Source: Phycisphaerae bacterium
Lineage (GTDB): Bacteria; Planctomycetota; Phycisphaerae; Phycisphaerales; SM1A02
NCBI GenBank assembly: GCA_002722935.1
Contig: PBMX01000038.1
Coordinates: 1-48,818, forward strand
Direction of reading: 5' to 3'
Length of the DNA stretch: 48,818 bases
Of this stretch, positions 9,218 through 17,307 are shown piece after piece (position 1 is the stretch's first letter; every line of letters starts with the position of its first letter). The notes below the pieces were generated by a model. The model was not told where the DNA came from. It searched no databases and was given only the letters and a program-made list of their open reading frames with translations. The translations under genes were made by a program, and so were the position numbers.

Positions 9218-10258
9218 ATGGCACGAAACGCATCCGCACTCGTTCAATGGAGCCAGTATCTGCCGCTGCGATTCGTAGCGGGACTCCTGCAGTGCTTTTC
9301 GCATGAACAGAACCTCCAGACGGCTGCCGCCGCGGGTTCCACACTCTTCCGGATGAACTCCGGGAGACGACAGCGATGCCTCGACAACCTCAGTTGGAGT
9401 TTCCCGGAATGGGATGAGGATCGCATCGAGATGGTCGCCGAACAGTCCTTCCAGTCGATGGTTCAGCTGGCGATGGTGGATTCCATCACCATGACTCGAC
9501 TCGTCACTCCGGATACCTGGCCGAATCACGTCGACATGCTGGGGGTCCAACCGGTCCTTGAGAAACTTGTCAAGGGACAACCGCTCCTGATGCTCACCGG
9601 ACACTGCGGCAACTGGGAGATGCTCGGGTACGTGCTGGCAGTCTGCGGGTACCCCATCACCGCCCTCGCCCGGCCGCTGGACAACCCGCTGATCAACAAC
9701 TGGGTGATGCGCATCCGTGAATCGCATGGGCTGAAGATCCTGGAGAAATGGGGCGCAGCCCCGGAACTCCAGAAGCGACTGGAAGACGGCGAGCAACTCG
9801 GGTTCATCGCGGACCAGAATGCAGGCGATCAGGGGCTGTTCGTGCCCTTCTTCGGCCGGCTGGCTTCATCCTACAAGTCGATCGGCCTCCTGGCGATGCG
9901 ATATGAAACACCGATCGTCATATCACAGGCCCGTCGCATCGGGCAGCAGTTCAAGTTCGAATGCATCTGCAGCGACGTGATCGAGCCGGCGGACTGGGCC
10001 GACCAGGACGATCCGCTGTTCTACATCACGGCTCGGTACAACAAGGCGATCGAGACCCTCATCAGGGGAGCGCCTGAGCAGTACCTCTGGCTCCACAGGA
10101 GATGGAAGAGTCGACCTCGACATGAACGCGAGGGGAAACCGATGCCGGAAGCGACGAGGGAGAAGATCGCGGCACTCCCCTGGATGACCTCGGATGAAGT
10201 CGAGCGCATCGTCGAATGGTCGGAACGGTCGGCCCTGGAACATGGAGCACGACGATGA
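9218..10258 (+). CDS. LpxL/HtrB-family lipid A acyltransferase
   Basis: Adds a secondary acyl chain to a lipid A precursor at the inner membrane, using acyl-ACP. The catalytic HX4E motif is HCGNWE at residues 129-134, and the later family block QYLWLHRRWKSRP is present. At 346 residues it is slightly longer than typical LpxL. The N-terminal 25 residues are only mildly hydrophobic. AGGG precedes the ATG. Its stop overlaps the start of the receiver-domain gene (ATGA), so the two are likely co-translated, and the set continues with two small unknown genes. The acyl position (LpxL or LpxM role) cannot be told from sequence. Confidence 0.88.
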   Translation: MARNASALVQWSQYLPLRFVAGLLQCFSHEQNLQTAAAAGSTLFRMNSGRRQRCLDNLSWSFPEWDEDRIEMVAEQSFQSMVQLAMVDSITMTRLVTPDTWPNHVDMLGVQPVLEKLVKGQPLLMLTGHCGNWEMLGYVLAVCGYPITALARPLDNPLINNWVMRIRESHGLKILEKWGAAPELQKRLEDGEQLGFIADQNAGDQGLFVPFFGRLASSYKSIGLLAMRYETPIVISQARRIGQQFKFECICSDVIEPADWADQDDPLFYITARYNKAIETLIRGAPEQYLWLHRRWKSRPRHEREGKPMPEATREKIAALPWMTSDEVERIVEWSERSALEHGARR

Positions 10259-10653
10259 GCACCCGTCTTGAAGGTCGATGCGTGCTCGTGGTCGACGACG
10301 ACCCGGACGTACTCGACAGTTTCGACCTTGCCCTGCGAGCCGAAGGCGCGACTACGCTGCGTGCCGAGGATGGAAACCAGGCTGTTTCTTGCTGGAGATC
10401 CCGGAATCCCGAAGCCGTCGTGCTCGACATGATGCTTCCCAAGCGATCCGGGTTCATCGTGCTGGAGGAGCTCCTTGCCGCGGAACATCCCCCGGTGGTG
10501 GTCATGGTCACTGCCAACGAGGGACGACGACACGAGGAATACGCACGCGGACTGGGGGTGCATGCCTACCTGACGAAACCCGTTCCCCTCGATACGCTCA
10601 TCGAGACCGTCGCCGGCCTGCTCGAGGAGCACGCACCTGGAGGCACCGGGTAG
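10255..10653 (+). CDS. Stand-alone response-regulator receiver domain protein
   Basis: 132-residue CheY-like protein with a single receiver domain and no output domain. Acidic pocket D14/D15, phospho-acceptor D58 (VVLDMMLP), T86 (MVTAN) and K108 (LTKP) are all in place, so it should be phosphorylated by a histidine kinase. No kinase is adjacent; the only one in the window is 30 kb away. It starts in an ATGA overlap with the LpxL gene, which ties it to lipid A or envelope control by inference. Without an output domain it must act by protein-protein contact, possibly on a neighbour's product. The final eight residues are a Gly/Pro-rich tail. Confidence 0.9.
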   Translation: MSTRLEGRCVLVVDDDPDVLDSFDLALRAEGATTLRAEDGNQAVSCWRSRNPEAVVLDMMLPKRSGFIVLEELLAAEHPPVVVMVTANEGRRHEEYARGLGVHAYLTKPVPLDTLIETVAGLLEEHAPGGTG

Positions 10654-10680
10654 AATGCACTCCAATCGAATGGAAGCAAG

Positions 10681-10983
10681 TTGAATCACACCTTCGTCAT
10701 CCAGTCACCTGAATCGGGAAGCAACGGCCTCAAGCCCCTCGGCAGCCGCAAGGAGATCGTCGAGCGATTGTCGAAGTTGAACACCGGGCCCGAACGTGAA
10801 GGTGAAGACGCCCTCTTCGGCCCCGGCGTACGCATCGATCTCCCACCCGAGAAGGACCCGGTCGAGCAGATGCTCCTGACGATCGTCGAGGAGGAAATCG
10901 CCTACCTCGTGATGATGCGGATCTCCCGGATCTGCGGCTGGAAGATCCTCGATCCCGAGACGGGACGGGAACTGAACCCGTGA
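10681..10983 (+). CDS. Small conserved-looking hypothetical protein (100 aa)
   Basis: Starts at a TTG at 10681, preceded by GGAAG; no ATG or GTG is available in the same frame near here. The protein has a polar N-terminal half and a helical C-terminal half with the segment PVEQMLLTIVEEEIAYLVMMR, ending in a hydrophilic tail. No signal peptide or membrane segment, so it is probably cytosolic. It overlaps the next gene by GTGA and follows the receiver gene by 27 bases on the same strand, so it belongs to the LpxL operon. I do not recognise the family. Confidence 0.65.
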   Translation: MNHTFVIQSPESGSNGLKPLGSRKEIVERLSKLNTGPEREGEDALFGPGVRIDLPPEKDPVEQMLLTIVEEEIAYLVMMRISRICGWKILDPETGRELNP

Positions 10984-11345
10984 ACTCCGCCGACGACGGT
11001 CCTTCCCGGGGACTCTCCCTTCACCGAAGCGAACAGGACAGGTTCGAGCCCGGACTCGACTGGGCCATCGACTACAGGGGAGACGTGACGCTCGTGATGA
11101 ATGACGGGTCGGAACTCGAGTGCTACGTATTCAGTCGAAGCACGGACCGAGGTGGTGAACTGCACTGCCTTGCCAAGGGAGAAGAAGAGCGAAGGAACAT
11201 CGCCGTCGACGAAATCGACGAGATCCGGTTCAGCGGAAAGGACACGGCCGAGGGCAAGTCCTTCGAACGTTGGATCGAACGCTACGTGGAGAAGAAACTC
11301 TCCGGCGAGGAAGCCTCCATCGAGTGTGAAGACCTGGATGAATGA
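10980..11345 (+). CDS. Small hypothetical protein with a possible SH3-like or Sm-like barrel (121 aa)
   Basis: The GTG at 10980 overlaps the stop of the preceding gene (GTGA). The central region (residues 27-75) alternates short beta strands (DWAIDYRGDVTLVMNDG, ELECYVFSR, IAVDEIDEIRF) and ends in an acidic helix, a pattern seen in small five-stranded barrels such as SH3-like or Sm-like folds. That fold call is an inference from strand pattern alone. The last 35 residues are charged. There is no signal peptide. It is the last gene of the LpxL-receiver set and ends six bases from the stop of a convergent gene. Confidence 0.65.
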   Translation: MNSADDGPSRGLSLHRSEQDRFEPGLDWAIDYRGDVTLVMNDGSELECYVFSRSTDRGGELHCLAKGEEERRNIAVDEIDEIRFSGKDTAEGKSFERWIERYVEKKLSGEEASIECEDLDE

Positions 11346-11351
11346 ACCGGA

Positions 11352-12155
11352 TCAGGCGGCCTTGTCGCACAACTGGTTCAGCGACGCGTAGAAGCCGAAG
11401 GGTCCGTCATTGAAGACTGCGCCGGCGACGCCTCGACTCACCAGATCCCTGAAGCAGTGCAGAGCCCGTTCCGGGTCGACCTCGATGAGTCGACCTGCAT
11501 CGGTCGTGCAACCTTCGAGACCGTGTTCGACCGCGTAGGAACGAGCTTTCGCACGGTCGGTGAAGACGAGCACGCAGGGCTCGTCATGGAGGATCCAGAC
11601 AAGCGGATCTTCGCTCTCGTCCACATCGGCCACCAGGTACCAGTTGGGAAGTTCACGCACGGCGGACCACAGATCCGGCTCTTCGAGTGATCCCATGCCC
11701 TGGATCGCTTCCTGTACGAGGGCATCGATGTCCCGGTACTTCTGATCGATGTGGTTTGCGGCGATGTCGATCGCTTCCTCGATCGAAATCAGCAGGCTTC
11801 GGGGACCATGATCGAAACGAAGTGACACGATTCCGGATTCCCGCAGCTCCTCGAGAACCGCCGGGAGCGTCTTCAGGTCGATCGCTTCGATCGTCGCATG
11901 CGTATCGACGCGATCCTCGATCCAGGTTCGTGCCGCCGAGGAGGCACGTTCCGCGTCGGTGAAGACGAGGAGTACGGGCTCGCCATCCTCGTACTCGATG
12001 TACGGAGGACGATCCTCGCAGTTTCCAAGCTGGATGATGTACCAGCGAGAGAGACCGAACAGTGCTTCATGCAGTGCCTGTCGACTCGATGCGGTTGGAA
12101 TCGACAGGTACGTTTCGATCAGCTGGTTCAGGGTTGCGTGTATGTGTCGGACCAT
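11352..12155 (-). CDS. Cytosolic protein built from two copies of an unknown ~90-residue domain (SseB-like look)
   Basis: 267 residues. Two similar halves are visible: residues about 35-130 (WYIIQLGNCEDRPPY, EPVLLVFTDAERA, FDHGPRSLLISIEEA) and about 165-262 (WYLVADVDESEDPL, EPCVLVFTDRAKA, FNDGPFGFYASLNQL). Each copy has a WYxx start, an EPxxLVFTDxxxA core, a turn with an (F)xxGP motif and a C-terminal helix. The EPxxxVFT core recalls SseB-family proteins, but I cannot assign it. No signal or membrane segment. It starts at an ATG at 12155 after GGGGG. It is 102 bases downstream of dppD-like gene and could be read through from it or be independent. Confidence 0.75.
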   Translation of the reverse strand: MVRHIHATLNQLIETYLSIPTASSRQALHEALFGLSRWYIIQLGNCEDRPPYIEYEDGEPVLLVFTDAERASSAARTWIEDRVDTHATIEAIDLKTLPAVLEELRESGIVSLRFDHGPRSLLISIEEAIDIAANHIDQKYRDIDALVQEAIQGMGSLEEPDLWSAVRELPNWYLVADVDESEDPLVWILHDEPCVLVFTDRAKARSYAVEHGLEGCTTDAGRLIEVDPERALHCFRDLVSRGVAGAVFNDGPFGFYASLNQLCDKAA

Positions 12156-12257
12156 GTTGGAACCCCCTTGAATGAGCTCTCCCTCTGAGAATCAGATACG
12201 AAGGAAAACCCTTCACGGGTTCTGGAAGGTTTGAAAAAGAAGGGGTTCCGTGGAGGT

Positions 12258-13217
12258 TCAACCCTCCTGGAGCACCCCTACGAAGCGATCAGGGCCGATC
12301 GAGTGCATCCGGTGGGACCCAGGAAGGCCCGGCCACCAGGCCTTGCAGCGGCCCCCATCGGTCTCGATCGACTCGCTGGAGGGATCGCCGACGACATCCT
12401 CGATGGTCGGAAGCCGGCCCCCCGGACCCGAGAGTCGAGGTGTGCAGGCCAGCAGTCCACGCGTGTAAGGATGCCGAGGGTCACTGGTCACCAGTTCAAC
12501 CGGTCCTGTTTCACAGACGTGCCCCTCGTAGAGGACGCACACGTGGTCGGCACGTTCTTCGACAAGGGCCAGGTCATGGCTGATCAGCAGGACACCGAGG
12601 CCGTCCTCGCGCGCAAACCCCTCGACGATGTCGAGGATCGCCTTCTGTGAACGCATGTCCAGTGCCGTCGTCGGTTCGTCGGCAAGCAGGAGTGATGGAC
12701 CGGCCGCGATGGCCATGGCCGCCACGACCCGTTGTCGCATGCCCCCGCTGAGTTCATGTGGACAGGAACGTGCGCATCGCTCGGGCTCCGGAATCGCAAC
12801 GCGTTGAAGCAACCGTACCGAAGCCTCCATCGCTTCACGTCGATCAAGGCCGCGGTGGTGCCGCAGTACCTCGGCGATCTGTTCACCTATGGTGAAGACG
12901 GGGTTCAAGGCCGTCATGGGTTCCTGGAAGATCATGCCCACTTCAGCTCCGCGCATCGTGCGCCATTCATGCGGGGACATCCCGAGCAGTTCCCGACCCC
13001 GCAGCCTGATGGATCCCTCCACGGCACGCACTCCTTGTGGGAGCAGGCCGATCACGGAAAGGGCCGACATCGATTTGCCGCTGCCCGATTCCCCGACGAG
13101 TGCGAGGATCTCGCCTGGTCCGATCGTGAAGGAAAGCCCGTCGACGATTCGGCGAGTCTCGCCGGTGTTGTTCATCGCCTCGATCGTCAGCCCTGTCACC
13201 TGAAGAAGATCACTCAT
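12258..13217 (-). CDS. Peptide/nickel-type ABC importer ATPase (DppD/OppD family)
   Basis: 319-residue ATPase that powers uptake of oligopeptides or similar substrates. Motifs: Walker A GESGSGKS, Q-loop in GMIFQEPMTALNPVF, signature ELSGGMRQRV, Walker B LLLADEPTTALD, H-loop LLISHDLAL, and the DppD-type C-terminal extension (RHPYTRGLLACTPRL). The start ATG at 13217 overlaps the permease stop (ATGA). A second ATPase (DppF type) and a DppB-type permease, normally needed for a full transporter, are absent here, and no binding protein is adjacent. Confidence 0.92.
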   Translation of the reverse strand: MSDLLQVTGLTIEAMNNTGETRRIVDGLSFTIGPGEILALVGESGSGKSMSALSVIGLLPQGVRAVEGSIRLRGRELLGMSPHEWRTMRGAEVGMIFQEPMTALNPVFTIGEQIAEVLRHHRGLDRREAMEASVRLLQRVAIPEPERCARSCPHELSGGMRQRVVAAMAIAAGPSLLLADEPTTALDMRSQKAILDIVEGFAREDGLGVLLISHDLALVEERADHVCVLYEGHVCETGPVELVTSDPRHPYTRGLLACTPRLSGPGGRLPTIEDVVGDPSSESIETDGGRCKAWWPGLPGSHRMHSIGPDRFVGVLQEG

Positions 13218-14224
13218 GACGCCATGTCCCGTACGCGTTGCCTCGGGTCCAGCGCCGTGCGCAACCATTCTCCCAGCAGGTTCAGCGAGAGCAGCGCCAG
13301 GGCGATGAAGAGGCACGGCCAGATGAGCAGCCACCACCTGGAACGAACGAGGTTTATCTCGCTGAGCCCGTCGGCCGCCAGGTTTCCCCAGCTTGGCAGC
13401 GGTTCACGGATCCCGATGCCCAGGAAACTCAGGAAGGCCTCGGCGAGCATCGCCATCGGGACGGTGAGCGTGGCATAGACGATCAGTGGACCCATGAGGT
13501 TCGGAAGAAGGTGCCTGAAGAACTGCCTCGGCCAGGGAACACCGATGGCCCGGCAGGCCTCCATGAATGGGCGAGCCTTCAGGCTCATCACCTGTCCCCT
13601 GATCACACGCGCGATGGTCAACCAACTGATTGCACCGATGGCGATCCAGAGTGTCAGGGCGTTGATGAGCAGCGAGGTTCCGGCATCGGCCTCGAACCAG
13701 TGCTCTCTGGCTCCATCGATGGCGACGGCCAGGAGTACCACCAGAAGAATGGCCGGGAGCCCGTAGAGGACATCAACGCAGCGCATCAGGATGACGTCGG
13801 TCCAACCCCCTCTCCACCCGGCAAGGGTTCCCACGATCGTGCCGATGGTCACCGCCGTCGCGGCGGCCGCGAGGCCGATCAGGAGACTGATGCCTCCTCC
13901 TGCAAGCACGCGGACAAGCATGTCCCGCCCGAGTCGATCCGTACCGAATACGAGGTAACCCATCTCGTCGCGCGAGTCGACGATGGCCTGCTCACCCTGG
14001 GTATGGATGGCCCAGGATGGTGGAAGCAGCGCGATGTCGGGGTTCGCCGCCTCGAATCGCCGAGGCCCCGGTGTTCCATCATCCGACGGGGACGTACCGA
14101 TCGTCCAGGGAAGCGTCGCAATGCAGAGAAGCACCATGACGATGAGGACGACGCCACCGATACGCCCCATCATCGAAACGGAGCGATGTGGCCGAATCCA
14201 TCCGGCAACACGGGCACTGGCCAT
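13214..14224 (-). CDS. Peptide-type ABC importer permease (DppC/OppC family)
   Basis: 336-residue integral membrane protein. A first membrane helix (residues about 20-40) is followed by a periplasmic stretch, then five more helices. The EAA cytoplasmic loop is ARPFMEACRAIGVPWPRQFFRHLLPN and GTDRLGRDML precedes the second helix, both typical of DppC. It is the only permease here; DppC normally pairs with DppB in a heterodimer, so the partner must be elsewhere or this protein may pair with itself. The gene follows a 203-residue exported helical protein by 48 bases and overlaps the ATPase gene. Confidence 0.9.
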   Translation of the reverse strand: MASARVAGWIRPHRSVSMMGRIGGVVLIVMVLLCIATLPWTIGTSPSDDGTPGPRRFEAANPDIALLPPSWAIHTQGEQAIVDSRDEMGYLVFGTDRLGRDMLVRVLAGGGISLLIGLAAAATAVTIGTIVGTLAGWRGGWTDVILMRCVDVLYGLPAILLVVLLAVAIDGAREHWFEADAGTSLLINALTLWIAIGAISWLTIARVIRGQVMSLKARPFMEACRAIGVPWPRQFFRHLLPNLMGPLIVYATLTVPMAMLAEAFLSFLGIGIREPLPSWGNLAADGLSEINLVRSRWWLLIWPCLFIALALLSLNLLGEWLRTALDPRQRVRDMAS

Positions 14225-14272
14225 GTGCAGATGATACGAGGGAACGACGGGATTTGAGTGATGCTTGCTCGA

Positions 14273-14884
14273 CTACGGGCAGACGGACTGGATCGGCTCG
14301 GATTGCCCGGTGATCCTCGCAAGCTGGGCTTCCACGACCTCGTCGAAATGCTCACGCTCGCAAGCGGACCTTGCACGGAGGGATTCGAGCTGTTCCTCGA
14401 TGCGCTCGATGTAGAGCTGCTGGTTGTGCAACTCGAATCCAAGGCGGATCCTGAGTTGTCCCCGGAGCAGTTTCTTCAGGGACTCGATTCGATCCGTGTT
14501 GGCAGGATCCTTCTCGATCAACTGCTGCAGTTCGCCGGCGAGCCGATGCACCTCGGCATCGGCCTTCAGTTCGATGAGCTTCTTCTGGTAGAGCACTGGA
14601 TCCGACGACTGCAGTTCGGCGAGACCGGTCAGGCGAGGCCCCTGCCTCCGAATGACCCGTTCGAACTCGGCGGGGTCCAAATCACAGAGCGCTCGAAGCT
14701 CGGCGGCGAACTGGGGATCGAGTTGTTCGGCGACCTCAAGGCATCGATCGGCGAAGGCTGGGGGCAGCGGCTTGGCTGCATCCTGCTTCGCGTGCACGAC
14801 GGGCGAATCCGCCAGGAGCATGATCGAGCAGATGCCCGTGAGAAGAAGAACCGTTGCAAGAGATGATCGAGACAAGGTATTCAT
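14273..14884 (-). CDS. Exported helical protein, possible periplasmic sensor partner of anti-sigma factor
   Basis: 203 residues from the ATG at 14884, which overlaps the anti-sigma stop (ATGA). A signal peptide (MNTLSRSSLATVLLLTGIC, Ala-rich cleavage region at about 30) is followed by a highly helical body with long charged helices (FAAELRALCDLDPAEFERVI, LIEKDPANTDRIESLKKLL, FDEVVEAQLARI). The helical-hairpin look and the operon position resemble periplasmic partners of membrane anti-sigma factors, such as the CnrX/ZraP/CpxP group, but the LTxxQ motif of that group is not obvious, so this is a hypothesis. Four cysteines are present in the mature part, two of them near the ends. Confidence 0.7.
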   Translation of the reverse strand: MNTLSRSSLATVLLLTGICSIMLLADSPVVHAKQDAAKPLPPAFADRCLEVAEQLDPQFAAELRALCDLDPAEFERVIRRQGPRLTGLAELQSSDPVLYQKKLIELKADAEVHRLAGELQQLIEKDPANTDRIESLKKLLRGQLRIRLGFELHNQQLYIERIEEQLESLRARSACEREHFDEVVEAQLARITGQSEPIQSVCP

Positions 14885-15486
14885 CGTTGCCACTCCAGGT
14901 CGAAGGTCTGCATGCCGGGATCGTGGATCGCGTCTATGACCGAGACAAGATCACCGGTGACATCTCCGAATCCCATGTCCCTGGTCACGACCAGAGACGA
15001 GAGACGTTCAAGTTGCTGGTGTTCACGGGAGGAGGCGAGCATCGCCCACTCCGCCTCGCTGCTGAAGTTCATTGCATCCGCATTTGGTGTCATATCGCTC
15101 GTCTCGAGCTCGACGACCACGGGACCGGGAACGGGAACGGTTCTGGTCGAGCGGCCATCGGCAAGCCACATCGCCGCTGTCACCGCCATGCCCAGGCACG
15201 CCGCCAAGGCGGCGAGTTTCAATGCGACAGGTCGTTGTCGTGGGAGGCCCTGGGTAAAGGAGAGTGGAGCCTCCGCCTCGTCTCGTGCGTCCATCGAAGC
15301 GTTGAAGACACGATCGACGAATCCCTCGGGAACCGGGGTAGACCGGAACTCCTGCGAGGTCGAGGACAGGTGTGCATCGAGCTGGTGGTCGAGATCGTCA
15401 TAGCCCTCCCCCAGTGGCTCGATGCCCAGGGAGGGGAGGTGACCCTCATTGCCTTCTCGAGATGTTCCGTGCGTATCGTTATCCAT
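14881..15486 (-). CDS. Single-pass membrane protein, probable anti-sigma factor
   Basis: 201 residues. A hydrophilic N-terminal domain of about 85 residues is followed by one membrane helix (residues 88-109, ALKLAALAACLGMAVTAAM) and a periplasmic domain of about 90 residues with a WAMLASSREHQQLERL segment. This is the usual layout of a membrane anti-sigma factor, and it is encoded right after an ECF sigma factor on the same strand (69-base gap). No zinc-binding HxxxCxxC motif is present. AGGA precedes the ATG at 15486. The stop overlaps the start of the exported helical protein, supporting a functional link. Confidence 0.75.
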   Translation of the reverse strand: MDNDTHGTSREGNEGHLPSLGIEPLGEGYDDLDHQLDAHLSSTSQEFRSTPVPEGFVDRVFNASMDARDEAEAPLSFTQGLPRQRPVALKLAALAACLGMAVTAAMWLADGRSTRTVPVPGPVVVELETSDMTPNADAMNFSSEAEWAMLASSREHQQLERLSSLVVTRDMGFGDVTGDLVSVIDAIHDPGMQTFDLEWQR

Positions 15487-15555
15487 GATCCTTCATCCTT
15501 TCAACGCCCCCGTGAGGGCATGCATTGCAGGAAATGGGGCTTCCAGCCCATCTTG

Positions 15556-16125
15556 CTAGAGGAGCCCATCCTGGTCTCCAAGGATCTCCCTGAGTCGCTT
15601 CAGAGCCCTGAAATGGCGTGCCAGGACCGTTCCCAGGGGCTGATCAAGGACCCCTGCGATCTGCTTGAAACTCATCTCCGAGACATGCCTCAGGTGCAGG
15701 ATCTGCTGGTCAGCCTCTGCAAGCTCTCCTATGGCCCCCCACAGGGCCTCCCCGAGGTCACGATTCTCCTGTTGAGCCCCTTCCGGCTGGTCCCCGGTCT
15801 GACCCCCCCCGAAGACCTCGTGGGAGACGGGTATCGCGTGCCTGCCCCTCCTGCGCATCTCGTCCCGCAGCCGATTCATGGCGATACGGAAGAGCCAGGG
15901 CTCGAATTTGCCCAGTTCCTGGTAGCCCTCGATCTTCGTCACGACCGTGCAGAAGGTTGATTGGGTGATTTCCTCGGCCAACTCGGCATTTCGGCATCGG
16001 GAGAAAAGGAGGGCATAGACCCTCGGTCCATAGGACTCGATGATCTCGCGCCAGGCCTCTTCATCCCCTTCTGCGACACGACGGAGTGTTGCCTGGAGCC
16101 TGGCCTTGTCCTCTTCTAAAGCCAT
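15556..16125 (-). CDS. RNA polymerase ECF-type sigma factor
   Basis: 189 residues with region 2 (EAWREIIESYGPRVYALLF, with the -10 binding helix QELGKFEPWLFRIAMNRLRDEMRR) and region 4 (LHLRHVSEMSFKQIAGVLDQPLGTVLARHFRALKRL), joined by a short linker, as in ECF sigma factors. It heads a minus-strand set with its likely anti-sigma factor, an exported protein and an ABC half-transporter. I start it at the ATG at 16125; the frame is open for another 85 codons upstream with poor coding character. Related ECF factors respond to envelope or metal stress, but the signal here is unknown. Confidence 0.9.
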   Translation of the reverse strand: MALEEDKARLQATLRRVAEGDEEAWREIIESYGPRVYALLFSRCRNAELAEEITQSTFCTVVTKIEGYQELGKFEPWLFRIAMNRLRDEMRRRGRHAIPVSHEVFGGGQTGDQPEGAQQENRDLGEALWGAIGELAEADQQILHLRHVSEMSFKQIAGVLDQPLGTVLARHFRALKRLREILGDQDGLL

Positions 16126-16229
16126 GCATACGGTCCATTCCCCGGACAAACGCGGGCTTCGGGATCCACACCCTTTATCACGTGGCTGGCTGGCCAGGGT
16201 GAAGGCATCGCCAACGCACGTGTCTGACG

Positions 16230-16247
16230 TACAATCGGCACCAGCGC
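16230..16247 (+). promoter_or_regulatory. Possible leaderless-type promoter for the antiporter gene
   Basis: A TACAAT -10-like hexamer (16230-16235) ends 12 bases before the antiporter ATG. A transcript starting six or seven bases after the hexamer would leave an untranslated leader of about six bases, and no Shine-Dalgarno motif lies before the ATG. A -35 element is not convincing. Confidence 0.3.
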
Positions 16248-17291
16248 ATGCTCCCCTCCCTGAAATTACTTGCGAATGAGAGCCTGGGAGTCCCCTGGTC
16301 CATCCTCGCCCTCGTGGGGGGGATTGTCCTGATGCTCCTCGGGGGCAATTGGCTTGTCGATGGAGCCGTGGCACTGGCACGGCGAATCGGGATCAGCGCT
16401 CTCCTGGTCGGAATGACGGTGGTCGCCTTCGGAACCAGTGCCCCTGAACTGGCCTTGAACGTCATGGCCGCAATCGATGGGCAAACATCGCTTGCGTTCG
16501 GGAACGTCGTCGGATCCAACGTCGCGAATATCAGCCTGGTGCTCGGCCTCAGTGCCCTGTTTGCACCCTTGATGATCAACTCCAGGATCATCCGGCTCGA
16601 ACTTCCCTGGCTCATCGCGGTGACCCTTGCATTCCTCCTCGTAGCCCTGCTTCCACCCGGTGTCGAAGACAAGTCCGGATACAACCGGATCGACGGGTTC
16701 ATCCTGCTGCTTGGAGCAGCCCTCATCTGCATTCAATGGCTTCGAAGGGGTGAAGAACATGCTTCGGATTCACTTGCAACCGAATCCTCCACCGACGTCG
16801 AAACCGGCAGGGATGAACAACCGAAATCCGCATTTCTCGCCCTCGTGCTGTTCCTCCTCGGGCTCGCTTTCCTCCTCGCGGGTGGAAAGGCGACGGAGGA
16901 AGGCGCCGTGGCGATCGCACATCACCTCGGTGTCGCAGAACTTGTCGTCGGGCTGACAATCGTGGCCATAGCAACCACGCTGCCTGAAATCTTCACCTGC
17001 GTCATTGCAACACGGCGAGGACATGCCGACCTGGCCGTTGGAACCGTGGTCGGTTCAAACCTCTTCAACATCGTGCTCGTCATGGGCATCACGAGCATGG
17101 TCCACCCCGTCGCCGTACCGACCAATGGCTGGTGGTCCCTTGGAGCAATGGTCTTCTTCACACTGCTGCTGCTGCCGCTTGCACGAAGCGAGCGGACTCT
17201 GAGCCGTATGGAGGGGCTGGTTCTTCTCGTGATGTACGCGGCATTCCTGGCGGCTTCGATCTGGCTGGAACTGAGTTCGGCCGGGAACTGA
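16248..17291 (+). CDS. Calcium/sodium antiporter (CaCA family, YrbG-like)
   Basis: 347-residue membrane protein that exchanges Ca2+ (or a related cation) for Na+ or H+. Two inverted alpha-repeats are clear: GTSAPELALN followed by GNVVGSNVANISLVLG in the first half, and ATTLPEIFTC followed by GTVVGSNLFNIVLVMG in the second. Both ion-binding glutamates are present. About ten membrane helices, with a hydrophilic loop (residues about 165-200) between the repeats. Length is close to YrbG. The start at 16248 has no Shine-Dalgarno site. It is alone on its strand and ends 16 bases from the stop of the convergent dnaB gene. Confidence 0.93.
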   Translation: MLPSLKLLANESLGVPWSILALVGGIVLMLLGGNWLVDGAVALARRIGISALLVGMTVVAFGTSAPELALNVMAAIDGQTSLAFGNVVGSNVANISLVLGLSALFAPLMINSRIIRLELPWLIAVTLAFLLVALLPPGVEDKSGYNRIDGFILLLGAALICIQWLRRGEEHASDSLATESSTDVETGRDEQPKSAFLALVLFLLGLAFLLAGGKATEEGAVAIAHHLGVAELVVGLTIVAIATTLPEIFTCVIATRRGHADLAVGTVVGSNLFNIVLVMGITSMVHPVAVPTNGWWSLGAMVFFTLLLLPLARSERTLSRMEGLVLLVMYAAFLAASIWLELSSAGN

Positions 17292-17307
17292 AACAGGAAC
17301 CACCGGG

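Noticed and set aside
12180-12257. AACCC-TTCAC-GGGTT and GGAGG/CCTCC hairpins after the DppD-type gene
   Set aside because: Stems of only five base pairs; one overlaps the stop codon. Too weak to call as terminators.
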